Positions 43,287 through 51,148 of a stretch of DNA of 64,000 nt are shown here, piece after piece. Source of the DNA: Arthrobacter_N sp051262515 (GTDB taxonomy: Bacteria; Actinomycetota; Actinomycetes; Actinomycetales; Micrococcaceae); contig NZ_JBIMER010000007.1 of the NCBI RefSeq assembly GCF_051262515.1, positions 62,001-126,000 on the forward strand, read 5' to 3'. The translations under genes were made by a program, and so were the position numbers. The notes under the pieces were generated by a model. That model was given only the letters and a program-made list of their open reading frames with translations, searched no databases and was not told the DNA's origin. Within the stretch, counting starts at the first letter, position 1. Each line of letters begins with the position of its first letter.

Positions 43287-43746
43287 TCTGCTCCTGAAAT
43301 GAACGCCGCACATGAGCACAGCACCTTTGGATGCTTCACATGCTTCGGAAATTGTGGAGGACCGCGCCGCCCCGCCGAATCAGCCTCGGGACAGCCATGT
43401 CGGCACCGCGTTTGTTTCGGGGACCGCGCGGTCCCGGACGAGGAACCCCTCTGCCATGCCAAGCGGGCCGGGGAAGCATCTGCAGGGGCCCTGAAAAGCC
43501 TCGAAGAAGTGGGACGCTGGAGTTCGGTGGAAACGGGTATACTTCCTCACCGCAAAGGCGCTCCTTTTCGGTCGAAAACAGCTCTCTCGCGATACCGTTT
43601 CCTCAGGTCAGGAGCGCCTTTATCGTTCTCACGCACACCCGGGACAGCCACCCCGTGAAAGACCGGGGCCAAGCAGCTTCATCTAACCGTAGGTCTCACC
43701 GCATCACGCCAGAATCGTACGGCAACTCCGTTATGTCCCTCCGGGG
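43287..43746. other. Intergenic region between convergent SDR and carboxylase genes
   Basis: About 460 bp with no supported gene. It holds the large inverted repeat described separately and a short TTTTCG-GT-CGAAAA hairpin inside its loop. Small frames present on the plus strand have no recognisable content. Confidence 0.5.
43554..43621. terminator. Possible bidirectional terminator with 12-bp stem and long loop
   Basis: AAAGGCGCTCCT (43554-43565) and AGGAGCGCCTTT (43610-43621) are perfect complements separated by 44 nt, part of which forms its own hairpin. It lies between two convergent operons and ends in a short U-rich run on the plus strand. Its size also resembles a miniature inverted-repeat element. 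Confidence 0.5.
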
Positions 43747-45129
43747 CTATGACAGTGCGGGTTCCCTTACGGCTCTTTCTCGCTCCAAGAGCTGGGCGAC
43801 AAATGCGGTATTGAAATCCCCGCTTGTAAACTCCGCGCTTTCGAGGATTCTCTTCTGGAACTGCGCCGTGGTTGTGACGCCGTCAACGACGAGTTCATCG
43901 AGAGCACGGATCATGCGGGCAATTGCCTCATCGCGATCCTGACCCCAACAAATCAGCTTGCCGATCATCGAGTCGTAGTATGGAGGGATGCGGTAACCCG
44001 ATTCGATGTGGGTATCCATCCTTACCCCGAAGCCGCCAGGCGCCCGGAAGTTGGTAATCTTCCCGGGACCCGGAGCGAAGTTGTTCTCAGGGTCCTCTGC
44101 GTTGATGCGACACTCGATCGCATGGCCGCTGAAAACGATGTCGTCCTGTTCCAAGCCCAGGAGCGACCCGCCGGCGATGTGCAGCTGGAGCTTGATGAGG
44201 TCGATGCCGCTGACCATCTCCGAAACGGGGTGCTCCACCTGAATCCGGGTGTTCATCTCGATAAAGTAGTACTTGCGCTCGATGTTGTCGAAAACGAATT
44301 CGACGGTTCCGGCATTCCGATAACCCGCTTCCTTGCAGAGGGCTACCGCGGCCTGCGCCAGGCCTTCTCGCAGGTCTGCATCCAGGACCGGAGAGGGCGA
44401 TTCCTCGACCAGCTTCTGGTTCCGGCGTTGCGCGGTGCAGTCGCGTTCCCCCACATGCAGTGCTGTGTGGCCATCCGAGATCAACTGGATTTCAATGTGC
44501 CGGATGTCGGTGAGATAGCGCTCGAGATATACCGAGGGATCCCCGAAGGCCACCTCGGCCTCGGACATGATCTCTGCCAGGTCCTTTTCGAGCGTTTCCG
44601 CAGCTTGGACGACGCGCATCCCTCGTCCACCACCGCCTGCAGCCGCCTTGATGAGAAGTGGGTAGCCGACCTCGCTCGCCACCGCCAGCGCTTCACTGAA
44701 CTCGGCGATCGCTCCCGCCGAACCGGGGACGGTTGGCACCCCGGCTTGACGCGCGATCTTCTTCGCCTCGATTTTGTCGCCCATGCGCCGGATGACGTGG
44801 GAAGCGGGGCCAATGAAGGTGACACCTTCCTGTTCGCACATTTCGGCGAAATCGGCGTTCTCGGACAGGAAGCCGTAGCCGGGATGGATAGCATCAACCT
44901 TGAAGGCCAACGCCGCCCCCAATACCGCGCGGGCATCGCGGTAGCTCAGGTTCGCTTGTGCCGGACCGATACAGATGGATTGATCCGCCATTTTGACGGG
45001 CAGGGAGTCCGCGTCGGCCTCCGAATGCGCGATCACGCTACGGATGCCCAGTTCTTTGCACGCCCTGACGACACGCAGGGCTATCTCGCCGCGATTCGCG
45101 ATGAGCACGCTCTTAAGGGGTTCAACCAT
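43747..45129 (-). CDS. Biotin carboxylase subunit of an acyl-CoA/pyruvate carboxylase
   Basis: 460 aa from ATG 45129 with AGGAGG five bases upstream. It has the biotin carboxylase core: SVLIANRGEIALRVVRACKELG, HPGYGFLSENADFAEMCE, the ATP-grasp Gly loop IKAAAGGGGRGMRVV, HIEIQLISDG, ERDCTAQRRNQKLVEESPSP and FIEMNTRIQVEHPVSEMV. It carboxylates the biotin of the carrier protein using ATP and bicarbonate. It is AccC-like and stand-alone, the last gene of the three-gene operon. Confidence 0.92.
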   Translation of the reverse strand: MVEPLKSVLIANRGEIALRVVRACKELGIRSVIAHSEADADSLPVKMADQSICIGPAQANLSYRDARAVLGAALAFKVDAIHPGYGFLSENADFAEMCEQEGVTFIGPASHVIRRMGDKIEAKKIARQAGVPTVPGSAGAIAEFSEALAVASEVGYPLLIKAAAGGGGRGMRVVQAAETLEKDLAEIMSEAEVAFGDPSVYLERYLTDIRHIEIQLISDGHTALHVGERDCTAQRRNQKLVEESPSPVLDADLREGLAQAAVALCKEAGYRNAGTVEFVFDNIERKYYFIEMNTRIQVEHPVSEMVSGIDLIKLQLHIAGGSLLGLEQDDIVFSGHAIECRINAEDPENNFAPGPGKITNFRAPGGFGVRMDTHIESGYRIPPYYDSMIGKLICWGQDRDEAIARMIRALDELVVDGVTTTAQFQKRILESAEFTSGDFNTAFVAQLLERERAVREPALS

Positions 45130-45153
45130 CCGTTCCTCCTGTTGCGCCACCGG

Positions 45154-45663
45154 TCATGCCCTGCGCTTAATCACCATGAGCGGCTGACCGAATTCGACCG
45201 CCTGCTCGTTGTCGACCAAGATCCTGGCAACGGTGCCCTCGACCTGGGCCTCGACGTTGCTCATCAGCTTCATGACCTCCACGATGCATAGCACCGAGTC
45301 GGCAGTGACGCTGTCGCCGACGGAAACGAAGTGGGGCGCACCGGGCTTGGGCGACGCGTAGAAGATACCAACCATCGGTGCCTTGATCAGCACCTCGTCG
45401 GGTGCCAGCGTGTCGGCGGGCGACGGTTCGCTCGCGGAGGGTGCTGGCGCTGCGGCCACCGGCGCGGGCGCGGCCACCGGCGCGGCCGCTACTGGCGCGG
45501 CCGCAACTGGCGTCGCGGGAGCGGTGCCGGGCCGCTGGCGGTCGCGCGAGATGAACAACTCCACATCGCCGAACTTAAGCGAGACCTCTCGCACGTCCTC
45601 GGCGAGGTTCACCCAATCGACGATCGCGCGGAGTTCCTTGATATCAGGTGGGTTAAGCTGCAT
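45154..45663 (-). CDS. Biotin carboxyl carrier protein
   Basis: 169 aa from ATG 45663; a TTG at 45684 is an alternative. The N-terminal AccB-like domain (IKELRAIVDWVNLAEDVREVSLKFGDVELFISR) is followed by a Pro/Ala linker (about 47-80) and a biotinyl domain with the attachment motif EVMKLM, Lys132. It shuttles carboxyl groups between the biotin carboxylase and the transferase subunit. The start overlaps the end of the upstream carboxyltransferase gene by 11 bp, so translation is coupled. Confidence 0.92.
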   Translation of the reverse strand: MQLNPPDIKELRAIVDWVNLAEDVREVSLKFGDVELFISRDRQRPGTAPATPVAAAPVAAAPVAAPAPVAAAPAPSASEPSPADTLAPDEVLIKAPMVGIFYASPKPGAPHFVSVGDSVTADSVLCIVEVMKLMSNVEAQVEGTVARILVDNEQAVEFGQPLMVIKRRA

Positions 45664-47197
45664 TTTCACTCTTTCCTTTTTCAATGCTGATCTGCAGGTG
45701 TCCTGCTTTTAGCGTCTTCGTTCCGGTCGCGCTCTTCTCATGGAGTGCCTTGATCAGGCCAAGGAACGGCCGGTGAATCTCCTCGGCGTTTCCGCCCGCC
45801 TGCACGGTTTTCTTCATCTCATCAACCTGGGAACCAGCGAACATTGCCCGGAGGAGCAGAAAGTCGATGCCCTCATCGGGGTGGCGTTCACGCAGATCGG
45901 GGAGCATCGGTGCGGTCGGGGCGGGTTCGAGCGCAATGTTCGATGCGCCGTTGGCAATGATCCGTTCCATGAGCGCGGGCTCAATGGGTGCCAACAACTT
46001 GCCGTAGTAGCCGAGGACGTATTTCTTGATCTCGTTCGGCACGATCGAGTAGCGCTCACCTGAAATCACGTTCATGACCGCCTGGGTCCCCACGAATTGG
46101 GCGAACGGAGTGATCATGATCGGGAACGCCAGCTCGGAACGCACCCGGGCCACTTCATGGAGGAGTTCGTCGAAGCGATGCGACAGTCCCGCCGTCGCCA
46201 GCTGCGAATGGAAGTTCGACAGCATGCCGCCGGGAAGCTGGTGCATGAAGTGCAGGCCGTTGTATGCAACCGGATGGCCAACCGGCTTGTCCTCCGCCTC
46301 GGCTATGGCCGACAGCTGCTTACTGATCGTCTCGATCCGCTCGTCGTCGACGTTGACCTTGTATCCGAGCGCGCGCAGATCGCGCACGATGTCCTGCGTC
46401 GCCGGTTGTGCGGCGCCGTTCGCCAACGGCGCGATCGAGGTGTGCAACGCGTCGCATCCCAGTTCGACGGCTTCGACGTAGACGAGCGGCGCGAGCCCCG
46501 TCAGGCAGTGGCTGTGAAGCTCGAGGGACCTGTCCCCAATAGCTGCCTTGAGGGCGGGCACAAGGGTGCGGATGCGGTCGGGTGTCAAGAGTCCAGCGGC
46601 GTCCTTGAGCATGATGGCATCGACATCGGCCTTCTCGATCAACTCAAGCGCCTTGGCGACGAAGAGTTCGTCGGTGTGCACCGGGCTCTCGCTGAAGGAA
46701 ACCGCGCCAAAGGTGGAGGCACCCAGTTGCTTGGCCCGGATCAGGCCGGGAGCTATGTTGTCGATGTCGTTGAGGCCATCGAACGAGCCAATGACCCGAA
46801 AGCCGTTGGCGTACAGGTTCTCAACCCAGGCCTCGATGACGTCGTCGGCCAAGAAGTCGAATGCGGCGATGTTTTTGGAGCGAATCAGTGCCCTGAAGCG
46901 GGTGTTGGGCGCGCTCTGGTGAGCCAGCCGTACCCGCTCCCACGGGTCCTCTTTCAGGTAGCGGACCGCCACGTCGAACTGGATCGGCGCCATGAGGTCA
47001 ACCTGCTCGAAACCAACCTTGTCGAAATCACCGGCCATCGAAACGATGTGCTCGGTGCGCATCCGGGTGGCCCAGAGGCTCTGATGCGCATCGCGCAGGG
47101 TCGTGTCGATGATCTTGATTTCACGACGGCTGTTCGCCGGACGCCCACCAAGGCTCATCACGGAGGTAATGCTTTCCGGGCTAGTTGTCGAATTCAT
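45653..47197 (-). CDS. Carboxyltransferase subunit, 5S/PycB/OadA family
   Basis: 514 aa from ATG 47197. The metal and substrate signature IKIIDTTLRDAHQSLWATRMRTEH, the LMLKDAAGLLTPDRI-type motif (IMLKDAAGLLTPDRIRTLVPALK), LHSHCLTGLAPLVYVEAVELGCDALHTSIAPLANG and HQLPGGMLSNFHSQL place it with transcarboxylase 5S, oxaloacetate decarboxylase alpha and the pyruvate carboxylase transferase domain. It has no fused biotin domain; the separate carrier gene follows. With a biotin carboxylase in the operon, pyruvate carboxylation to oxaloacetate is most likely; methylmalonyl transcarboxylation is the alternative. Confidence 0.88.
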   Translation of the reverse strand: MNSTTSPESITSVMSLGGRPANSRREIKIIDTTLRDAHQSLWATRMRTEHIVSMAGDFDKVGFEQVDLMAPIQFDVAVRYLKEDPWERVRLAHQSAPNTRFRALIRSKNIAAFDFLADDVIEAWVENLYANGFRVIGSFDGLNDIDNIAPGLIRAKQLGASTFGAVSFSESPVHTDELFVAKALELIEKADVDAIMLKDAAGLLTPDRIRTLVPALKAAIGDRSLELHSHCLTGLAPLVYVEAVELGCDALHTSIAPLANGAAQPATQDIVRDLRALGYKVNVDDERIETISKQLSAIAEAEDKPVGHPVAYNGLHFMHQLPGGMLSNFHSQLATAGLSHRFDELLHEVARVRSELAFPIMITPFAQFVGTQAVMNVISGERYSIVPNEIKKYVLGYYGKLLAPIEPALMERIIANGASNIALEPAPTAPMLPDLRERHPDEGIDFLLLRAMFAGSQVDEMKKTVQAGGNAEEIHRPFLGLIKALHEKSATGTKTLKAGHLQISIEKGKSENAA

Positions 47198-47223
47198 CGA
47201 TCTCCAAGTTCATTTCGCCACCA

Positions 47224-47276
47224 TACCGAGCGATCGCTCGGTAGCTAACTGTAATCAGGCCCACGTTCACCGTCAA
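47224..47276 (-). promoter_or_regulatory. Carboxylase operon promoter with TetR operator copy 3
   Basis: On the minus strand TTGACG (47276-47271) and TACAGT (47253-47248) are 17 bp apart. Four bases on, TACCGAGCGATCGCTCGGTA (47243-47224) is a perfect 20-bp palindrome over the expected start point. It is the best copy of the operator also found at the transporter and regulator genes. Confidence 0.8.
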
Positions 47277-47476
47277 GCGCCAAACGCTCAGTGCTCCGTC
47301 CGTGGAGTCCAGGCGGCGGCGCGGGGTGGATGCCCCGCCGGGCCGATGTCTCCCGTGCGGCTGGCTGCGGCTCGGGCGCGGCGCACGAAAGTGCCCTGCC
47401 GCGACCTTTTGGGCCTCCGCGCCACCGGCCGACGGGCCGGCGCCGCGCTCTTCAGTGCACCGTGCCGTCCGCCGTG
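47277..47476. other. Intergenic DNA between the carboxylase and biotin operons
   Basis: About 200 bp between two divergent promoters. No gene, repeat or RNA was recognised in it. Confidence 0.5.
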
Positions 47477-47509
47477 TAATCTGTTGCCAAGACAATTGAA
47501 CACTGTTCA
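47477..47509 (+). promoter_or_regulatory. bioB promoter -10 and BioQ-like operator
   Basis: TAATCT (47477-47482) is a good -10; the -35 is weak. TGAACACTGTTCA (47497-47509) is a perfect TGAAC-N3-GTTCA palindrome placed just after the start point and running into the AGGAGG ribosome site. It matches the known BioQ box pattern (TGAAC-N3-GTTAC/GTTCA) of actinobacterial biotin genes. No BioQ gene is in this window. Confidence 0.65.
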
Positions 47510-47520
47510 GGAGGACGGCC

Positions 47521-48609
47521 ATGACGGAAACCATTGATCGACAGCAGGCGGAAACGGGGGGCGCGCGTCCGGCGGACCTTGCCCGGCGGATCCTGGAGGG
47601 CCACCGGCTCACCGAGGCGGAGGCGCTCGCCATCCTCTCCGTGCCGGACGCCGAAACGCTCGGCCTGGTCGCCGCGGCCGGAACGCTCCGCCGCCGCCAC
47701 TTTGCCGACACGGTCAAGGTCAACTACCTGGTCAACCTGAAGTCCGGCCTCTGCCCCGAGGACTGCACGTACTGCTCGCAGCGGCTCGGCTCGGCCGCGC
47801 AGATCCTCAAATACAGCTGGCTCAAGCCGGAGGAGGCCGTGCAGCAGGCAACCCTCGGCATCCGCGGGGGCGCGACGCGCGTCTGCATGGTCGCCAGCGG
47901 CAAGGGGCCCTCGGACCGCGACGTCGAGCGCGTCGCCGGAATGGTGGGGCAGCTCAAGGACGAGCACCCCGGCGTCGAGGTCTGCGCCTGCCTGGGCATC
48001 CTGAAGCAGGGCCAGGCCGAGACGCTGCGCGGGGCCGGCGTCGACGCCTACAACCACAACCTCAACACCGCCGAGTCCAAGTACCAGGACATCTGCACCA
48101 CGCACGAGTACGCGGACCGCGTCGCCACCGTCGAGAAGGCCAAGGACGCGGGCCTGTCCCCGTGCTCCGGGCTGATTGTCGGCATGGGGGAGAGCGACGC
48201 GCAGCTCGTCGAGGCCGTCTTCGCGCTGCGCGAGCTGGACAGCGACTCGATCCCGGTCAACTTCCTCATGCCGTTCGAGGGCACCCCGCTGGAGGGCACG
48301 TGGGAGCTGACCCCGCTGCGCTGCCTGCGGATCCTCGCCATGGTCCGTCTCGCCTGCCCGGACAAGGAACTGCGCATCGCCGGCGGCCGCGAAATGCACC
48401 TGCGCTCGCTGCAGGCCACCGCGCTGGAGGTGGCGAACTCCCTCTTCCTCGGCGACTACCTCACCTCCGAGGGTCAGGACGCCGAGGCGGACCTGGCCAT
48501 GATCGCCGACGCCGGCTTCACCATCCTGGGGCACGACGCCGGTGCCTCGGCCTCCAGCCCCGTCCTCCGGCAGCGCGGGGCGGGAACCGGCGCCGCCCCG
48601 AACGCGTGA
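47521..48609 (+). CDS. bioB: Biotin synthase
   Basis: 362 aa from ATG 47521 with AGGAGG upstream. It is a radical SAM enzyme: the cluster-binding motif is CPEDCTYCSQR, followed by ARVCMVASGKGPSDRDVERV-type text, YNHNLNTAESKY, GLIVGMGESDAQLVE and NFLMPFEGTPLEG. It inserts sulfur into dethiobiotin to finish biotin. It leads the operon, and its stop overlaps the bioA GTG. Confidence 0.95.
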   Translation: MTETIDRQQAETGGARPADLARRILEGHRLTEAEALAILSVPDAETLGLVAAAGTLRRRHFADTVKVNYLVNLKSGLCPEDCTYCSQRLGSAAQILKYSWLKPEEAVQQATLGIRGGATRVCMVASGKGPSDRDVERVAGMVGQLKDEHPGVEVCACLGILKQGQAETLRGAGVDAYNHNLNTAESKYQDICTTHEYADRVATVEKAKDAGLSPCSGLIVGMGESDAQLVEAVFALRELDSDSIPVNFLMPFEGTPLEGTWELTPLRCLRILAMVRLACPDKELRIAGGREMHLRSLQATALEVANSLFLGDYLTSEGQDAEADLAMIADAGFTILGHDAGASASSPVLRQRGAGTGAAPNA

Positions 48610-49973
48610 GCCCGCGGCTCCTGGAGCGCGACGCCGGCCTCTTGTGGCACCCGTACGCGCCGCTGGACGGCGGGGCGCTGTTCGCCGTCACGGGCGCGTC
48701 CGGTCCCACGCTCACGTTGGACGACGGCGCCGGCCGCCACACGGTGATCGATGGCATGGCGTCCTGGTGGTCCGCGGTCCACGGCTACGGGCACCCGGCG
48801 CTCGACGCCGCGGCGGCCCGCCAACTCGGCGACTTCAGCCACGTGATGTTCGGCGGACTGACGCACGCCCCCGCCGTCGAACTAGCCGAACGCCTGGTGC
48901 GCATGGCCCCCGAGGGGCTGGAGCACGTCTTCCTCGCCGACTCGGGCTCCGTCTCGGTCGAGGTCGCGCTGAAGGCCGCCGTCCAGTACCAGGCCGCGTC
49001 CGGCAGGCCGGGTCGGCAGCGGTTCCTGACCATCCGCGGCGGCTACCACGGCGACACCTTCGCGGCCATGAGCGTGTGCGACCCGGTGGACGGGATGCAC
49101 GCGGCCTTCCCCGGGCTCGTCGCCGGGCAGGTCCACGCCCCGCGGCCCCCGGCCGCACGCCTGCGCGTGCCCGACGGCCAGCCACTGGATTCCGGGACCT
49201 GGGAGTACGACGCCGGAGCGCTGGCCGCGTGGGAGGCCGAACTCGGGCGGTTGGCCGGCACGCACGAGGCGGAACTGGCCGCGATCGTCGTCGAACCGGT
49301 GTTGCAGGGGGCCGGCGGGATGCATGTCTACCCGCCCGAGGCCCTGCGGATGCTGCGCCGCGCGGCCGATCGGCACGGGCTGCTGCTGATCGTTGACGAG
49401 ATCGCCACCGGCTTCGGCCGGACCGGAAAACTCTTCGCCAGCGAGTGGGGCGGCGTGGTGCCGGACATCATGTGCGTGGGCAAGGCGCTGACCGGCGGCT
49501 ACCTGAGCCTGGCGGCCGTGTTGTGCCACACGCGCGTCGCCGCGGCCCTGTCCGGATCGGAACACGGCGCGATCCTGCACGGCCCCACGTTCATGGGGAA
49601 CCCGCTGGCCTGCGCGGTGGCCGCGGCTTCGCTGGACCTGCTCGCCGCGGGGGAGTCCGAACCCGCCTGGCGGGAGTCCACCACCGCCCTGCACCACTCC
49701 TTGACCACCGCGCTGCGTCCCGCTTCGGGCCTCCGGAGCGTGAGCGACGTCCGGGTGCTCGGCGGCGTCGGCGTCGTGGAACTGGATCGCCCGGTCGACG
49801 TCGTCGCCGTCACCCGCGCCGCCGTCCGCCACGGCGCCTGGGTGCGGCCGTTCCGGAACCTCGTCTACGTGATGCCCCCCTATGTCTGTGTGCCGGAGGA
49901 CATCGCCGTACTGGGTGCGGCCGTGACCGCCGCGATCGCCGAGGTTCACGACGGCGCCGGAGAGGACCACTGA
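48606..49973 (+). CDS. bioA: Adenosylmethionine-8-amino-7-oxononanoate aminotransferase
   Basis: 455 aa from GTG in a GTGA overlap with bioB. Features of the PLP fold-type I enzyme are LLWHPYAPLDGG and GMASWWSAVHGYGHPALDAAAARQL at the start, LADSGSVSVEVALKAAVQYQ, YHGDTFAAMSVCDP, VVEPVLQGAGGM, VDEIATGFGRTG and the PLP Lys in VGKALTGGYLSLAAVL. It makes 7,8-diaminopelargonate. The stop overlaps the bioF ATG. Confidence 0.94.
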   Translation: MSPRLLERDAGLLWHPYAPLDGGALFAVTGASGPTLTLDDGAGRHTVIDGMASWWSAVHGYGHPALDAAAARQLGDFSHVMFGGLTHAPAVELAERLVRMAPEGLEHVFLADSGSVSVEVALKAAVQYQAASGRPGRQRFLTIRGGYHGDTFAAMSVCDPVDGMHAAFPGLVAGQVHAPRPPAARLRVPDGQPLDSGTWEYDAGALAAWEAELGRLAGTHEAELAAIVVEPVLQGAGGMHVYPPEALRMLRRAADRHGLLLIVDEIATGFGRTGKLFASEWGGVVPDIMCVGKALTGGYLSLAAVLCHTRVAAALSGSEHGAILHGPTFMGNPLACAVAAASLDLLAAGESEPAWRESTTALHHSLTTALRPASGLRSVSDVRVLGGVGVVELDRPVDVVAVTRAAVRHGAWVRPFRNLVYVMPPYVCVPEDIAVLGAAVTAAIAEVHDGAGEDH

Positions 49974-51148
49974 TGGGTTCCATGCACGACTGGATCGCCG
50001 GACGCGCCCGGGTGCGGGCGGACCGCGGCACCGTCCGCGACACCCGCGGCGCCGCCGGGCTCTACGACCTGGCGTCCAACGACTACCTCGGGTTGGCCCG
50101 GGATCCGCGGCTGGCCGAGGCCTCGCGCCGGGCCGTTGCGGAGTTCGGCGCCGGGGCCGCCGCCAGCCGGGTGGTCACCGGAACCCTCCCGGTGCACGAC
50201 GAGCTCGAGTCCGCCCTTCGCACCCTGACCGGCCGGGACGCCGCGCTGGTGTTCTCCAGCGGATACACGGCCAACCTGGGCGTGCTCGGCGCGCTCGGGG
50301 GACCCGGGACGCTGGTGGTGCTGGACGCCCACGCGCACGCCAGTCTCATCGACGGCGCCCGGCTCTCCCGCAGCCCGGTCGAAACCGCCCGGCACAACGA
50401 CGCCGCACACGTCCGCGAGCTGCTCGCGCGCCGCACGGTGCCGCGCGCCGTCGTCGTGGTGGAGTCCGTGTACTCGGTCCTGGGCGACGCGGCGCCGCTG
50501 CGCGAACTGGCCCGCGCCTGCCGGGAACTGGACGCGCTGCTGGTGGTCGACGAGGCGCACTCGCTCGGGGTCCACGGGGCCGGGGCCGTCCACGCGGCCG
50601 GGCTGGCGCGGGACCCCGACGTCGTCGTGACCGCGACGCTGTCCAAGGCACTCGGGGCGCAGGGCGGCGCCGTCCTGGCCGCCGGGCCGCCCGCCGAGGC
50701 CCTGCGCGAACACCTGGTCAACACCGCGCGCACCTTCCTGTTCGACACCGGGCTGGCCCCCGGACCCGCCGCGGCCGCGGCGGAGGCGGCCCGCATCGTC
50801 GCCTCCGAACCCGGGCTCCCCGGCTTGCTCGCCGAACGGTCGGACCGGATCGCCGCCGCGCTCGCCGGCCCGGGCTTCGAATCCGGGACCGGCGCCGTGC
50901 ACTCGGTCCGCGTGGGAGACGCCGCCGTGGCCACCGCGGCGGCCGGGGAACTGCGCACCCGGGGCATCGCCGTCGGCTGCTTCCGGACGCCCAGCGTGCC
51001 CGACGGCGTCTCCCGCCTCCGCGTGACCGCACGCGCCAACCAGAACGCGGCGGACCTCGACCGGGCGCTCGCCGAGGTCGCCGACGTCCTGCGCCGCAGC
51101 GACCGGTGCGCCAGCGACCGCCCGTCCCGTGAGGAAGCCACCGCATGA
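49973..51148 (+). CDS. bioF: 8-amino-7-oxononanoate synthase
   Basis: 391 aa from ATG 49973, overlapping the bioA stop by one base. Family motifs are YDLASNDYLGLARDPRL, GAGAAASRVVTGTLPVHDELE, DAHAHASLIDGARLSR, LLVVDEAHSLGVHGAGAV and the PLP Lys in TATLSKALGAQGG. It joins a pimeloyl thioester with alanine. It overlaps the P450 gene by ATGA. Confidence 0.94.
   Translation: MGSMHDWIAGRARVRADRGTVRDTRGAAGLYDLASNDYLGLARDPRLAEASRRAVAEFGAGAAASRVVTGTLPVHDELESALRTLTGRDAALVFSSGYTANLGVLGALGGPGTLVVLDAHAHASLIDGARLSRSPVETARHNDAAHVRELLARRTVPRAVVVVESVYSVLGDAAPLRELARACRELDALLVVDEAHSLGVHGAGAVHAAGLARDPDVVVTATLSKALGAQGGAVLAAGPPAEALREHLVNTARTFLFDTGLAPGPAAAAAEAARIVASEPGLPGLLAERSDRIAAALAGPGFESGTGAVHSVRVGDAAVATAAAGELRTRGIAVGCFRTPSVPDGVSRLRVTARANQNAADLDRALAEVADVLRRSDRCASDRPSREEATA

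Noticed and set aside
43299..43942. Plus-strand frames between the SDR and the carboxylase genes
   Set aside because: They cross the inverted repeat and the 3' end of the biotin carboxylase gene and have no homologous text.
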